Below, piece by piece: positions 1 to 7,098 of a stretch of DNA of 64,000 nt. Position 1 is the first letter of the stretch. The number at the start of each line of letters is the position of its first letter. Under the pieces are notes generated by a model that worked only from the letters and a program-made list of their open reading frames with translations, ran no database searches and was not told the DNA's origin. The translations under genes were made by a program, and so were the position numbers. This DNA is from Clostridium sp. D33t1_170424_F3 (GTDB lineage: Bacteria > Bacillota > Clostridia > Oscillospirales > Acutalibacteraceae): the NCBI RefSeq assembly GCF_015667585.1, contig NZ_JADPEG010000015.1:27117-91116 (forward strand), read 5' to 3'.

Positions 1-232
1 TCTTTTCTTCCAGCTGGGCAATATTGCGTTCATCAAAAGAGGTTTGGGCCTTTTGCATCTGAACGGTGATCCCACCGTAAATCTTTTTGTAGCGGCTGTC
101 TGCCAGAATCTCATCCAGATCCCGCCGGATGGTGCTCTTTGAGACCTGGAAAGATTCGCAGATCTGGTCCAGCGTAACTGTTTTATGTTCGTTTATGTAT
201 GCTTCAATTTGCTGGATCCTCTGTGAACGCAT
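1..232 (-). CDS. DeoR-family transcriptional regulator, N-terminal part (truncated by window edge)
   Basis: About 77 codons of the N-terminus are present; the rest lies before position 1. The start is ATG at 232, preceded by a GGGGGG-type ribosome site. Translation gives MRSQRIQQIEAYINEHKTV, then a helix-turn-helix with SKSTIRRDLDEI, the classic DeoR winged-helix signature in which the recognition helix carries STIRRDL. DeoR proteins usually pair this domain with a C-terminal sugar-phosphate-sensing domain and repress sugar or nucleoside catabolic genes; that part is not visible, so the effector and targets cannot be given. It is transcribed away from tdk from its own promoter at 281-309. Confidence 0.8.
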   Translation of the reverse strand, partial: MRSQRIQQIEAYINEHKTVTLDQICESFQVSKSTIRRDLDEILADSRYKKIYGGITVQMQKAQTSFDERNIAQLEEK

Positions 233-280
233 AGTTGAGCCCCCCTTATCTGCAAGACTCTATTTTTAATCTTTAGTATT

Positions 281-309
281 ATTATAATGAAACATATCGA
301 AAAAATCAA
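281..309 (-). promoter_or_regulatory. Sigma-A-type promoter of the DeoR gene
   Basis: Read on the minus strand: TTGATT, a 17-base spacer, then TATAAT, about 50 bases before the start codon at 232. Confidence 0.65.
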
Positions 310-373
310 TTAGAATAATTAAATTTTAGAAAATGAGATAAGTAACCGAATGAAAATATGTTTGTTAATTAAA

Positions 374-420
374 AAAACAAGTGGAAAGCTCTGTGTAAAA
401 AGAGCTTTCCACTTGTTTTT
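374..420 (-). terminator. Intrinsic terminator after tdk
   Basis: A long stem (AAACAAGTGGAAAGCTC paired with GAGCTTTCCACTTGTTT) with a T-run on the minus strand, directly beyond the tdk stop codon. The plus strand also ends in T5, so it may act in both directions. Confidence 0.9.
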
Positions 421-422
421 CA

Positions 423-998
423 TCAGGGTTTCTTCGCTGTAAGATTTTCGTCCCGCCAGCATCTGTAGCACATACCAAGGTAACTTTCATTGCCGCCAAT
501 CAGAATTTGCTCACCATCCCGCACGATTTTACCATTCCGGATTCTGGCGTTTACCTCCGCTTTCCGGCCGCAGCGGCAGACAGATTTAATCTCGGAGAGG
601 GAGTCGGCCAATTCAAATAAGCGTTTGCTTGCAGGGAACAGATGGGTCTGAAAGTCGGTTTTTAAGCCGAAACAGAGAATGGGAATTTGGTCTACCGCCA
701 GGTCTTTCAGCTGTTCTACCTGCTCCGGTGTGAGAAACTGCGCCTCGTCTATAATCCATACCTGGTATTCCGGATGTTGACGGAACCAATCCAGTAAATT
801 GATCTTGCCGTCAATGACATAACAGCGTTCTTCTAAACCAATGCGGGATTTGACAAGGCCTGCGCCGTCGTGGTTGTCAATGCTGGGTTTCAGCAGTGCG
901 ACCCGATATCCCTGTTCTTCGTAGTTGAATTTGACCATCAGCGCGTTTGCTGATTTGGAGCTGTTCATCGCGCCGTATTTAAAATAGAGTTTTGGCAT
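423..998 (-). CDS. tdk: Thymidine kinase, class II
   Basis: Phosphorylates thymidine to dTMP with ATP (pyrimidine salvage, cytosol). The 191-residue length is usual for the tetrameric class II family. The P-loop lies near residues 9-16 (GAMNSSKS), the Walker B/lid segment is DEAQF, and the C-terminal half carries a zinc-binding cysteine set (CRCG and CYRCW). The start at 998 (MPKLYFKYG) is chosen because GGGAAGAGG sits just upstream; a longer reading would only translate that ribosome site. Odd point: the P-loop has SSK where the family normally has SGK. Monocistronic, with its own promoter and terminator. Confidence 0.93.
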   Translation of the reverse strand: MPKLYFKYGAMNSSKSANALMVKFNYEEQGYRVALLKPSIDNHDGAGLVKSRIGLEERCYVIDGKINLLDWFRQHPEYQVWIIDEAQFLTPEQVEQLKDLAVDQIPILCFGLKTDFQTHLFPASKRLFELADSLSEIKSVCRCGRKAEVNARIRNGKIVRDGEQILIGGNESYLGMCYRCWRDENLTAKKP

Positions 999-1033
999 AA
1001 CAACCTCTTCCCGTTCTTTTCGCATTTTTCCTT

Positions 1034-1062
1034 ATTATATCCGCATTTTCCGAACAATGCAA
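1034..1062 (-). promoter_or_regulatory. Sigma-A-type promoter of tdk
   Basis: On the minus strand TTGCAT, 17-base spacer, TATAAT; the start codon lies 36 bases further on. Confidence 0.75.
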
Positions 1063-1092
1063 AAGGAAGGCGCAAGAATGGAATCGATTTGT

Positions 1093-1121
1093 CACAATCC
1101 TGTCCACATTGGCATAGTTTA
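1093..1121 (+). promoter_or_regulatory. Sigma-K-like (mother-cell sporulation) promoter candidate
   Basis: CACA at 1093-1096, a 16-base spacer, then CATAGTTTA at 1113-1121. This fits the known B. subtilis sigma-K consensus (mACm, 16-17 bases, CATAnnnTA). No good sigma-A promoter is visible ahead of the Cys-rich gene. The regulon assignment is inferred. Confidence 0.5.
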
Positions 1122-1167
1122 TAAGGCGGGGACAACCCCGAGAAAAATAATAATGGAGGGATCGTTG

Positions 1168-1458
1168 ATGTGTTGCAACAACAATTGGTGTGGATGCGGA
1201 AACAGAGGATGCTATGGAGGAAACGGCGGGGTCGCTGTTCTGCAGGATTATGTACCTGCGGCAGGGGGCTGTGGTATGGCTGTGGATGCGGTAGGCAGCG
1301 GGTGTGGGTGCGCTGCCGCCGTTGCGGAAAACGCTGTTGCCAACGCTAGCGGCTGTGGCTGCGGTTCCAACTGGGGCTGTGGCTGCGGTGCAAATGCAGG
1401 CTGCGGCTGTGGTTCCAGATCGGGCTGCGGTTGTGGCTGTGGCAACTCCTGGTATTAA
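1168..1458 (+). CDS. Small Cys/Gly-rich repeat protein, possible spore coat component
   Basis: A 96-residue protein with 17 cysteines and a very high glycine content. It opens MCCNNNWCGCGNRGC and ends in a ladder of GCGCG units separated by short Ser/Asn/Ala/Arg linkers, closing NSWY. ATG 1168 has GGAGGG seven bases before it, which decides the start. The middle (about residues 22-55) is Ala/Val-rich and ordinary. No family is recognised. Cys-rich, Tyr-ended low-complexity proteins are typical of late spore coat and crust layers, and a sigma-K-like promoter lies upstream, so a coat role is inferred. A metal-binding peptide or a modified-peptide precursor is the alternative. It stands alone between tdk and the gcv operon. 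Confidence 0.7.
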   Translation: MCCNNNWCGCGNRGCYGGNGGVAVLQDYVPAAGGCGMAVDAVGSGCGCAAAVAENAVANASGCGCGSNWGCGCGANAGCGCGSRSGCGCGCGNSWY

Positions 1459-1466
1459 GCGCAATC

Positions 1467-1538
1467 GAATCATGCTGCATGATTGAGAGCGGCGCCGCAT
1501 AAGATGTATTGCAGAAACGGCGCCGCCGCGGCTTTTTT
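1467..1538 (+). terminator. Probable terminator after the Cys-rich gene
   Basis: A 7-bp hairpin (AATCATG/CATGATT, 1468-1484) is followed by a GC stem (GCGGCGCCG at 1489-1497 with CGGCGCCGC at 1518-1526) and TTTTTT at 1533-1538. Confidence 0.6.
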
Positions 1539-1558
1539 GAAAAACTTCCGGATAGCAC

Positions 1559-1587
1559 TTGACTTAATAGGAATTTTTTCCTATACT
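1559..1587 (+). promoter_or_regulatory. Promoter of the gcv operon
   Basis: TTGACT (1559-1564), 17-base spacer, TATACT (1582-1587). A 7-bp inverted repeat, ATAGGAA-TTTT-TTCCTAT (1567-1584), fills the spacer and enters the -10 box; it could be an operator. Confidence 0.8.
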
Positions 1588-1613
1588 TGAAGCAAATAGA
1601 ATATCTGGGTGAA

Positions 1614-1767
1614 GATACCGGGAGAGACCGTTGACGCGGCGCCGAAGGGGCTATGCAAAAAACTCTCAGGCAAAAGGACCGGTATCGGACAAAACTCCGA
1701 AAAGCCGCATCGCGGCACCGAAGAAGCAATCCCAATCCGGGAGAATCTTTCAGGTTATATGACGGGG
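1614..1767 (+). promoter_or_regulatory. gcvT riboswitch: Tandem glycine riboswitch
   Basis: Two aptamers in series. Aptamer 1 is closed by GATACCGG (1614-1621) with CCGGTATC (1679-1686) and contains the conserved blocks GGAGAGACCG, GCCGAAGGGGC and CTCTCAGGCAAAAGGAC. Aptamer 2 has CACCGAAGAAGCAA and CTTTCAGGTTATATGACGGGG; its closing stem can form from CTCCG (1695-1699) and CGGGG (1763-1767). The GGGG of that stem is also the 5' foot of the following terminator, so glycine binding would hold the stem and free transcription into gcvT: an ON switch. The family is well established; the exact pairing is read by eye. Confidence 0.93.
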
Positions 1768-1797
1768 CGCACAGTTTTTGTGCGCCCCGTTTTTTTG
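1764..1797 (+). terminator. Riboswitch expression-platform terminator
   Basis: GGGGCGCACA (1764-1773) pairs with TGTGCGCCCC (1779-1788), followed by G and T7. It overlaps the closing stem of aptamer 2 by four bases, making the two structures mutually exclusive. Confidence 0.9.
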
Positions 1798-1830
1798 TCC
1801 GATTTTGCCCGGAAAAGAAGGAGGTCCATT

Positions 1831-2904
1831 ATGGAGAAGAAAACGCCCCTTTATGAACGGCACGTGGAGTTGGGGGGACGGGTGGTTCCCTTTGCAGGAT
1901 TCCTGCTGCCGGTCCAGTACAAAACCGGCGTCATCGCAGAACATATGGCGGTGCGGGAGCATGCCGGGCTATTTGATGTATCCCACATGGGGGAGGCCGT
2001 TCTGGAAGGCCCTGACGCGGAAAAGAACCTCAATACCATCCTTTCCAATGATTTCTCAGGGATGCCTATCGGCGGCGCGCGCTATACCCTGATGCTGAAC
2101 GAGCGGGGCGGTGTGGTTGACGACCTGATCGTATACCGATGTGGAGAAGAGCGTTTTTTCCTGGTGCTTAACGCGTCCAATACGGAAAAGGACGTAAGCT
2201 GGCTGCGCGGCCATCTGCATGGAGAGGCAGCTTTAGAGGACATTTCCGACCGGACGGCGCAGATTGCCCTGCAGGGACCGGATGCCAAGGCGATTATTAC
2301 CAAATTTGTGCCGGAGGAAGCGCTGCCGAAAAAGTATTACTCCTTTGTAGAGCATGTTTCCGTCGCAGGGGTCGACTGCATGATCTCCCGCACTGGCTAT
2401 ACAGGCGAATTCGGATACGAGCTGTATATGGACCCGTCCGGTGCGGTCGCCGTTTGGGATGCCCTGTACCGGGAAGGCGCGGTCCCGTGCGGCCTGGGTG
2501 CACGCGACACGTTGCGTTTGGAAGCGGCAATGCCGCTGTACGGCCATGAGCTGGACGACGAGACGGACCCGATTTCCGCCGGCTTGGGCTTTGCCGTCAA
2601 ACTGGAAAAGCCGGACTTTATCGGGAAAAGTGCGCTGGCCGCGCGGGGAGAGTCGGCACGCGTCCGTGTGGGGCTGAAGGTTACGGGCCGCGGGATTATC
2701 CGCGAGCATGAATCCGTTTATATCGGGGAAACAGAAGTCGGAAAGACGACGTCCGGTACGCACTGTCCCTATCTGGGCGCCGGTTATGCCATGGCGTATC
2801 TTGACAGGGCAAATGCGGCGGTTGGAACACAGGTGGAGGTATCTGTGCGGGGCCGCCGGATTGCGGCGGAGGTCGTGCCTCTGCCGTTTTACAAAAGAGC
2901 ATAA
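1831..2904 (+). CDS. gcvT: Glycine cleavage system T protein (aminomethyltransferase)
   Basis: Transfers the methylene group from aminomethyl-lipoyl GcvH to tetrahydrofolate and releases ammonia. It is 357 residues, close to the usual ~360, opening with MEKKTPLYERHVELGG. Conserved family blocks include FAGFLLPVQY, LFDVSHMGE, SRTGYTGEFGYEL and GLGARDTLRLEA. The start at 1831 has AAGAAGGAGG just upstream; the open frame reaches further back, but only through riboswitch and terminator sequence. First gene of a six-gene operon under glycine control. Confidence 0.97.
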   Translation: MEKKTPLYERHVELGGRVVPFAGFLLPVQYKTGVIAEHMAVREHAGLFDVSHMGEAVLEGPDAEKNLNTILSNDFSGMPIGGARYTLMLNERGGVVDDLIVYRCGEERFFLVLNASNTEKDVSWLRGHLHGEAALEDISDRTAQIALQGPDAKAIITKFVPEEALPKKYYSFVEHVSVAGVDCMISRTGYTGEFGYELYMDPSGAVAVWDALYREGAVPCGLGARDTLRLEAAMPLYGHELDDETDPISAGLGFAVKLEKPDFIGKSALAARGESARVRVGLKVTGRGIIREHESVYIGETEVGKTTSGTHCPYLGAGYAMAYLDRANAAVGTQVEVSVRGRRIAAEVVPLPFYKRA

Positions 2905-2941
2905 CAAATAGAATAAAATGATTGAACTGGAGGACTTTCAT

Positions 2942-3322
2942 ATGAATATTCCTGAAAATCTGCTGTATCTGGATTCCCACGAATGGGTGGAAAAAACAGG
3001 CGATACAACTGCCCGAATCGGCCTGACGGACTTTGCGCAAGATCAATTGGGCGATTTGGTGTTTGTCAACCTGCCGGAAGAAGGCGATTCGGTTGCCGTT
3101 GGGGAAAGCTTTGCCGATGTGGAGAGCGTAAAGGCGGTTTCCGACATTTACAGCCCGGTGACGGGAACAGTCGCCGCGATCAATGCGGACCTGCTGGACG
3201 CGCCGGAAGCGATCAACCAGGACCCGTACGGCGCGTGGTTCATTGAAGTGGCCGATATTACGGAGTATGGCGAGCTGATGGACGCCGAGGCGTACCAGGC
3301 TTTCTGTGAGGAACAGGACTGA
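2942..3322 (+). CDS. gcvH: Glycine cleavage system H protein (lipoyl carrier)
   Basis: A 126-residue lipoyl-domain carrier that shuttles the aminomethyl group between the P, T and L proteins. The lipoyl-accepting lysine is Lys64 in ESVKAVSDIYSPVTG. The N-terminal SHEWVE motif is typical of GcvH. The start at 2942 follows CTGGAGG; an in-frame ATG 24 bases earlier lies before that ribosome site. It lies 37 bases after gcvT. Confidence 0.97.
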   Translation: MNIPENLLYLDSHEWVEKTGDTTARIGLTDFAQDQLGDLVFVNLPEEGDSVAVGESFADVESVKAVSDIYSPVTGTVAAINADLLDAPEAINQDPYGAWFIEVADITEYGELMDAEAYQAFCEEQD

Positions 3323-3360
3323 TTCTGTCGTTCCAGTACATAAAGAAAGGAATGTGTATC

Positions 3361-4677
3361 ATGGGAAGCTATATTCCATCCACCGCAGCGCAGCGGCAGG
3401 AAATGTTGCGGACAGTCGGCGTTTCCTCTCTGGAGGATCTTTACGCGGATGTCCCGGCGTCCATCCGCCTGCCGGATTTACAGCTGGAAAAGGGACGGTC
3501 AGAGCTGGAAGTTTCCGCCGCCATCCAAAAACTGGCGGAAAAAAATCATGTCTTCGGTTCTGTTTTTCGCGGCGCGGGCGCGTATGATCACTATATCCCG
3601 GCGATTGTCCGCCGTGTGACCTCCAAAGAGGAGTTTTTGACGGCCTATACGCCGTACCAGGCGGAGATCAGCCAAGGCATCCTCCAGTCCATTTTTGAAT
3701 ACCAGACGATGATCTGCGAGCTGACCGGCATGGACGCCTCCAATGCTTCGGTATATGACGGCGCGTGCGCCGCCGCGGAGGCCGCTGCGATGTGCCGCGA
3801 CCGCAAGCGCAGCCGCGTGTTGATTTCTGCTTCCGCGCATCCGATGGTCGTTCAGACCATCCTGACCTACTGTAAAGGAGCGGACGCGGAGGCGGTTCTG
3901 GTTCCCGCAAAGGACGGTGCGACGGATCTGGAGGCGCTGCGAGAACTCCTCCGCAATACGGACGCCTGTTTCTACATGCAGCAGCCCAATTTCAACGGTT
4001 TAATTGAGGATGCGGAAGCGCTGGGAGAACTGGTGCATGCTGCCGGTGCAAAGTTCATCATGGGCGTCAATCCGATTGCCGCCGCGGTCTTGAGAACCCC
4101 GCGCGAATGCGGCGCGGATATTGCTGTGGGAGAAGGCCAGCCGCTGGGCATGCCGCTTTCGTTCGGCGGACCGTACCTGGGCTTTATGGCCTGCACCAAA
4201 GAGTTGTTCCGCAAGCTGCCGGGCCGCATTGTGGGCGAGACGGCGGATGCGGCGGGCCGGCGCTGCTATGTGCTGACGTTGCAGGCGCGCGAGCAGCATA
4301 TCCGCCGGGAGAAGGCGTCCTCCAATATCTGTTCTAACGAGGCGCTTTGCGCCATGACGGCTTCTGTTTATATGGCGGCGATGGGCCCCGCGGGGGTGCA
4401 GAAGGCGGCAGCGCTTTGCTATTCCAAGGCGCATTACCTGGCAGAGCAGATTTGCGCGATTTCCGGCTTCTCGCTGGCGTACGACGCGGAATTTTTCCAT
4501 GAGTTTATCACAAAGACCTCGATTCCGGCGGAGCAGTTGCTCGCAGTGCTGGAGAAAAATGATATTCTGGGCGGCCTGCCGGTGGAAAATGACATCCTCT
4601 GGTGTGCAACCGAAAAGAATACGAAGGAACAGATGGACCGGCTGGTCGCATTGCTGAAGGAGGCGGCGAGCGTATGA
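3361..4677 (+). CDS. gcvPA: Glycine dehydrogenase (decarboxylating) subunit 1
   Basis: N-terminal half of the split PLP-dependent P protein found in Firmicutes; 438 residues. It begins MGSYIPSTAAQRQEML and carries the family block GAGAYDHYIPAIVRRV. The PLP-binding lysine is in the partner subunit, as expected for the split form. ATG 3361 is chosen over ATG 3352 because AAGAAAGG at about 3343-3350 would abut the earlier codon. Its stop overlaps the start of gcvPB (ATGA), suggesting translational coupling of the two subunits. Confidence 0.96.
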   Translation: MGSYIPSTAAQRQEMLRTVGVSSLEDLYADVPASIRLPDLQLEKGRSELEVSAAIQKLAEKNHVFGSVFRGAGAYDHYIPAIVRRVTSKEEFLTAYTPYQAEISQGILQSIFEYQTMICELTGMDASNASVYDGACAAAEAAAMCRDRKRSRVLISASAHPMVVQTILTYCKGADAEAVLVPAKDGATDLEALRELLRNTDACFYMQQPNFNGLIEDAEALGELVHAAGAKFIMGVNPIAAAVLRTPRECGADIAVGEGQPLGMPLSFGGPYLGFMACTKELFRKLPGRIVGETADAAGRRCYVLTLQAREQHIRREKASSNICSNEALCAMTASVYMAAMGPAGVQKAAALCYSKAHYLAEQICAISGFSLAYDAEFFHEFITKTSIPAEQLLAVLEKNDILGGLPVENDILWCATEKNTKEQMDRLVALLKEAASV

Positions 4678-6110
4678 AACTGATTTTTGAAAAGAGCGTT
4701 CCGGGAAGGGCCTGTACGCTTCTGCCGGACTGCGACGTCCCCATGGCGGCGCTTCCGGAAGCGTTTGCGCGGAAAGCGCTGCTGCACCTGCCGGAGCTTT
4801 CCGAAACGGATATCAGCCGCCACTATACAGAACTGGCAAAATGTGTGCACGGCGTGAACGACGGATTTTACCCCCTCGGCTCCTGCACAATGAAATACAA
4901 TCCCGCGCTGAATGAGGAGATGGCCGGGCTGGCGGGTTTTACCGGCGTGCATCCGCTCCAGCCGGAGCATACGGTTCAGGGAAGTCTGGAGGTGCTGGCG
5001 AAGGCGGAGGAAATCCTCTGCAAGGTGACGGGCATGGATACCATGACGTTTCAGCCGGCGGCGGGCGCACACGGCGAACTGACAGGACTTCTGCTGATTA
5101 AGGCGTATCACCGTGCGCGCGGCGACGCCCGGCGCACGAAGATCATTGTGCCGGATTCGGCGCACGGCACCAATCCCGCATCCGCATCAATGACGGGCTT
5201 TACCGTGGTGAACATTCCCTCCGGCGCGGATGGCTGCGTGGATTTGGAAAAACTCCGCGCGGCGGTGGGGCCGGATACCGCGGGACTGATGCTGACCAAT
5301 CCCAATACCTTGGGGCTCTTTGATAAAAATATTCTGGAGATCACCCAAATTGTACACGAGGCGGGCGGTCTGAATTACTACGACGGGGCGAATTTAAACG
5401 CGGTCATGGGTGTGGCGCGCCCGGGCGATATGGGGTTCGACGTGGTGCATTTGAATCTGCATAAGACCTTTTCCACCCCGCACGGCGGCGGCGGACCGGG
5501 CTCCGGTGCGGTGGGCGCCAAAAGCTTGCTCGCGCCGTTCCTGCCGAACCGCCATGTGGTGCGTCAGGGTGAATCCTACGCCTTTGAGGATGCGGCGCAG
5601 ACCATTGGCAGTGTCAAGGCGTTTTACGGCAATTTCCTGGTGGTGGTGCGGGCTCTGTGCTACATGCTGGTGCTGGGGGAGGATGGGATGCGCGATGCGT
5701 CCCAGATGGCCGTCCTGAACGCAAACTATTTGAAGAAGCTGCTGGAACCGCATTGCGAGGTGGCGAACGAAGGCGTCTGCATGCATGAGTTTGTCCTTAC
5801 ATTGGAAAAGCTGAAAAAGGAAACCGGCGTATCCGCTATGGACGTAGCGAAGTCCATGCTGGATTACGGAATGCATCCGCCCACCATGTATTTTCCGCTG
5901 ATTGTCCATGAGGCGCTGATGCTGGAACCGACGGAGACGGAATCCAAGGAGACGCTGGACTGGGCTGCGGGCGTCATCGCGGAAATCCTGGAAAAGGCGC
6001 ATAGCGATCCGGAGGCGCTGCATAACGCGCCGGTTACCACGCCGGTCGGCCGGCCGGACGAGGTGGCGGCGGCGCGCAACCCGAAGCTGCGGGCTGTTTT
6101 CAATGATTAA
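4674..6110 (+). CDS. gcvPB: Glycine dehydrogenase (decarboxylating) subunit 2
   Basis: C-terminal half of the split P protein; 478 residues. It decarboxylates glycine and loads the aminomethyl group on GcvH. The PLP Schiff-base lysine is Lys264 in NLHKTFSTPHGGGGPGSG. Other family blocks are YPLGSCTMKYNP and DSAHGTNPASASM. The start at 4674 overlaps the gcvPA stop by four bases. The last eight bases overlap lplA. Confidence 0.97.
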   Translation: MKLIFEKSVPGRACTLLPDCDVPMAALPEAFARKALLHLPELSETDISRHYTELAKCVHGVNDGFYPLGSCTMKYNPALNEEMAGLAGFTGVHPLQPEHTVQGSLEVLAKAEEILCKVTGMDTMTFQPAAGAHGELTGLLLIKAYHRARGDARRTKIIVPDSAHGTNPASASMTGFTVVNIPSGADGCVDLEKLRAAVGPDTAGLMLTNPNTLGLFDKNILEITQIVHEAGGLNYYDGANLNAVMGVARPGDMGFDVVHLNLHKTFSTPHGGGGPGSGAVGAKSLLAPFLPNRHVVRQGESYAFEDAAQTIGSVKAFYGNFLVVVRALCYMLVLGEDGMRDASQMAVLNANYLKKLLEPHCEVANEGVCMHEFVLTLEKLKKETGVSAMDVAKSMLDYGMHPPTMYFPLIVHEALMLEPTETESKETLDWAAGVIAEILEKAHSDPEALHNAPVTTPVGRPDEVAAARNPKLRAVFND

Positions 6111-7098
6111 TCGGCTGCAATACGTGGAAACTGCCGGGACGAATCCTTATGAGAACCTGGCGTTGGAAGAATACCTGCTCAACACGGTGAAGCCCGGCTC
6201 CTGCATGCTGTATCTGTGGCAGAACCGCCGGACGGTGGTGATCGGCCGCAACCAAAACTGCCGCAGGGAGTGCCGTGTGGAAAAGCTGGAGGAGGACGGC
6301 GGGCATCTGGCCCGCCGCCTGTCCGGCGGCGGCGCGGTCTTTCATGATTTAGGAAACCTGAATTTTACATTTTTGGCCCACCGGCAGGAGTATCATGTGG
6401 ACCGCCAGCTGGAGGTAATCCTGCGCGCGGTGCAAATGCTGGGGATCCATGCGGAAAAGACGGGGCGCAACGATTTGACTGTGGATGGAAAAAAGTTCTC
6501 CGGTAACGCATTTTACCGCTCTGGCACACGGTGTTACCACCACGGCACGATCCTGATCGACGTGGACACAGAACAGATGTCGCAGTATCTCTCGGTCCCG
6601 GAAGAAAAGTTGCAGGCCAAGGGGGTGCAGTCGGTCAAAGGGCGTGTGGTCAATCTAAAGGAATTGTGTCCGGAACTCACGATAGAAAAGATGAAAACCG
6701 CGCTCCGCTCCGCCTTTGAAACGGTTTACGGACATACGCCGGAATGCCTGCCCCTGTCAGGGGTAGACCGTGTGGAATGGGCGCGCCTGACGGAGAAATT
6801 TGCTTCCTGGGAGTGGCGCATTGGCAAGGAGCCGGATTTTTCCTGCGAGCTGAAACGCCGGTTCCCCTGGGGCGGTATGGAGTGGAAGCTGCTGGTCTCC
6901 GGTGGAATTGTAAAGGATGCCGCCGTCTATACGGACGCAATGGACGTCTTTTTTGCACAGTCCCTGCGCAATGCACTGCTTGAAACGGTTTTTTCAAAAA
7001 AGGACTTGGAGCAGGCAATCCGGGGACTGCCGGTGGACAACGCGGAACAGGAGCAGATGCGGCGCGACTGCGGCGCGCTGCTGGAGGAGTTGACGTAA
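6103..7098 (+). CDS. lplA: Lipoate-protein ligase A
   Basis: Activates lipoate with ATP and attaches it to lipoyl domains, here most likely GcvH. It is 331 residues, so both the catalytic domain and the C-terminal accessory domain are present. Motifs: RRLSGGGAVFHDLGNLNFTF near residue 71, KKFSGNAF with the catalytic lysine, and HHGTILIDVD. It overlaps gcvPB at the 5' end and shares TAATG with lpdA, so it is firmly part of the gcv operon. No lipoate synthase is seen in the window, in line with scavenging of exogenous lipoate. Confidence 0.94.
   Translation: MINRLQYVETAGTNPYENLALEEYLLNTVKPGSCMLYLWQNRRTVVIGRNQNCRRECRVEKLEEDGGHLARRLSGGGAVFHDLGNLNFTFLAHRQEYHVDRQLEVILRAVQMLGIHAEKTGRNDLTVDGKKFSGNAFYRSGTRCYHHGTILIDVDTEQMSQYLSVPEEKLQAKGVQSVKGRVVNLKELCPELTIEKMKTALRSAFETVYGHTPECLPLSGVDRVEWARLTEKFASWEWRIGKEPDFSCELKRRFPWGGMEWKLLVSGGIVKDAAVYTDAMDVFFAQSLRNALLETVFSKKDLEQAIRGLPVDNAEQEQMRRDCGALLEELT

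Noticed and set aside
1178..1455. CRISPR array or DNA tandem repeat in the Cys/Gly-rich gene
   Set aside because: The repeat is a coding ladder of GGCTGTGGC-like codons with irregular spacing; there are no spacer-repeat units, and no cas genes are in the window.
979..1500. Minus-strand frame across the Cys-rich gene
   Set aside because: Repetitive Pro/Gln/Ser/Ala translation is the complement of the Gly/Cys repeat; there is no ribosome site or start context.
1609..1830. N-terminal extension of gcvT
   Set aside because: The open frame continues upstream, but this sequence is the glycine riboswitch and its terminator; the ribosome site fixes the start at 1831.
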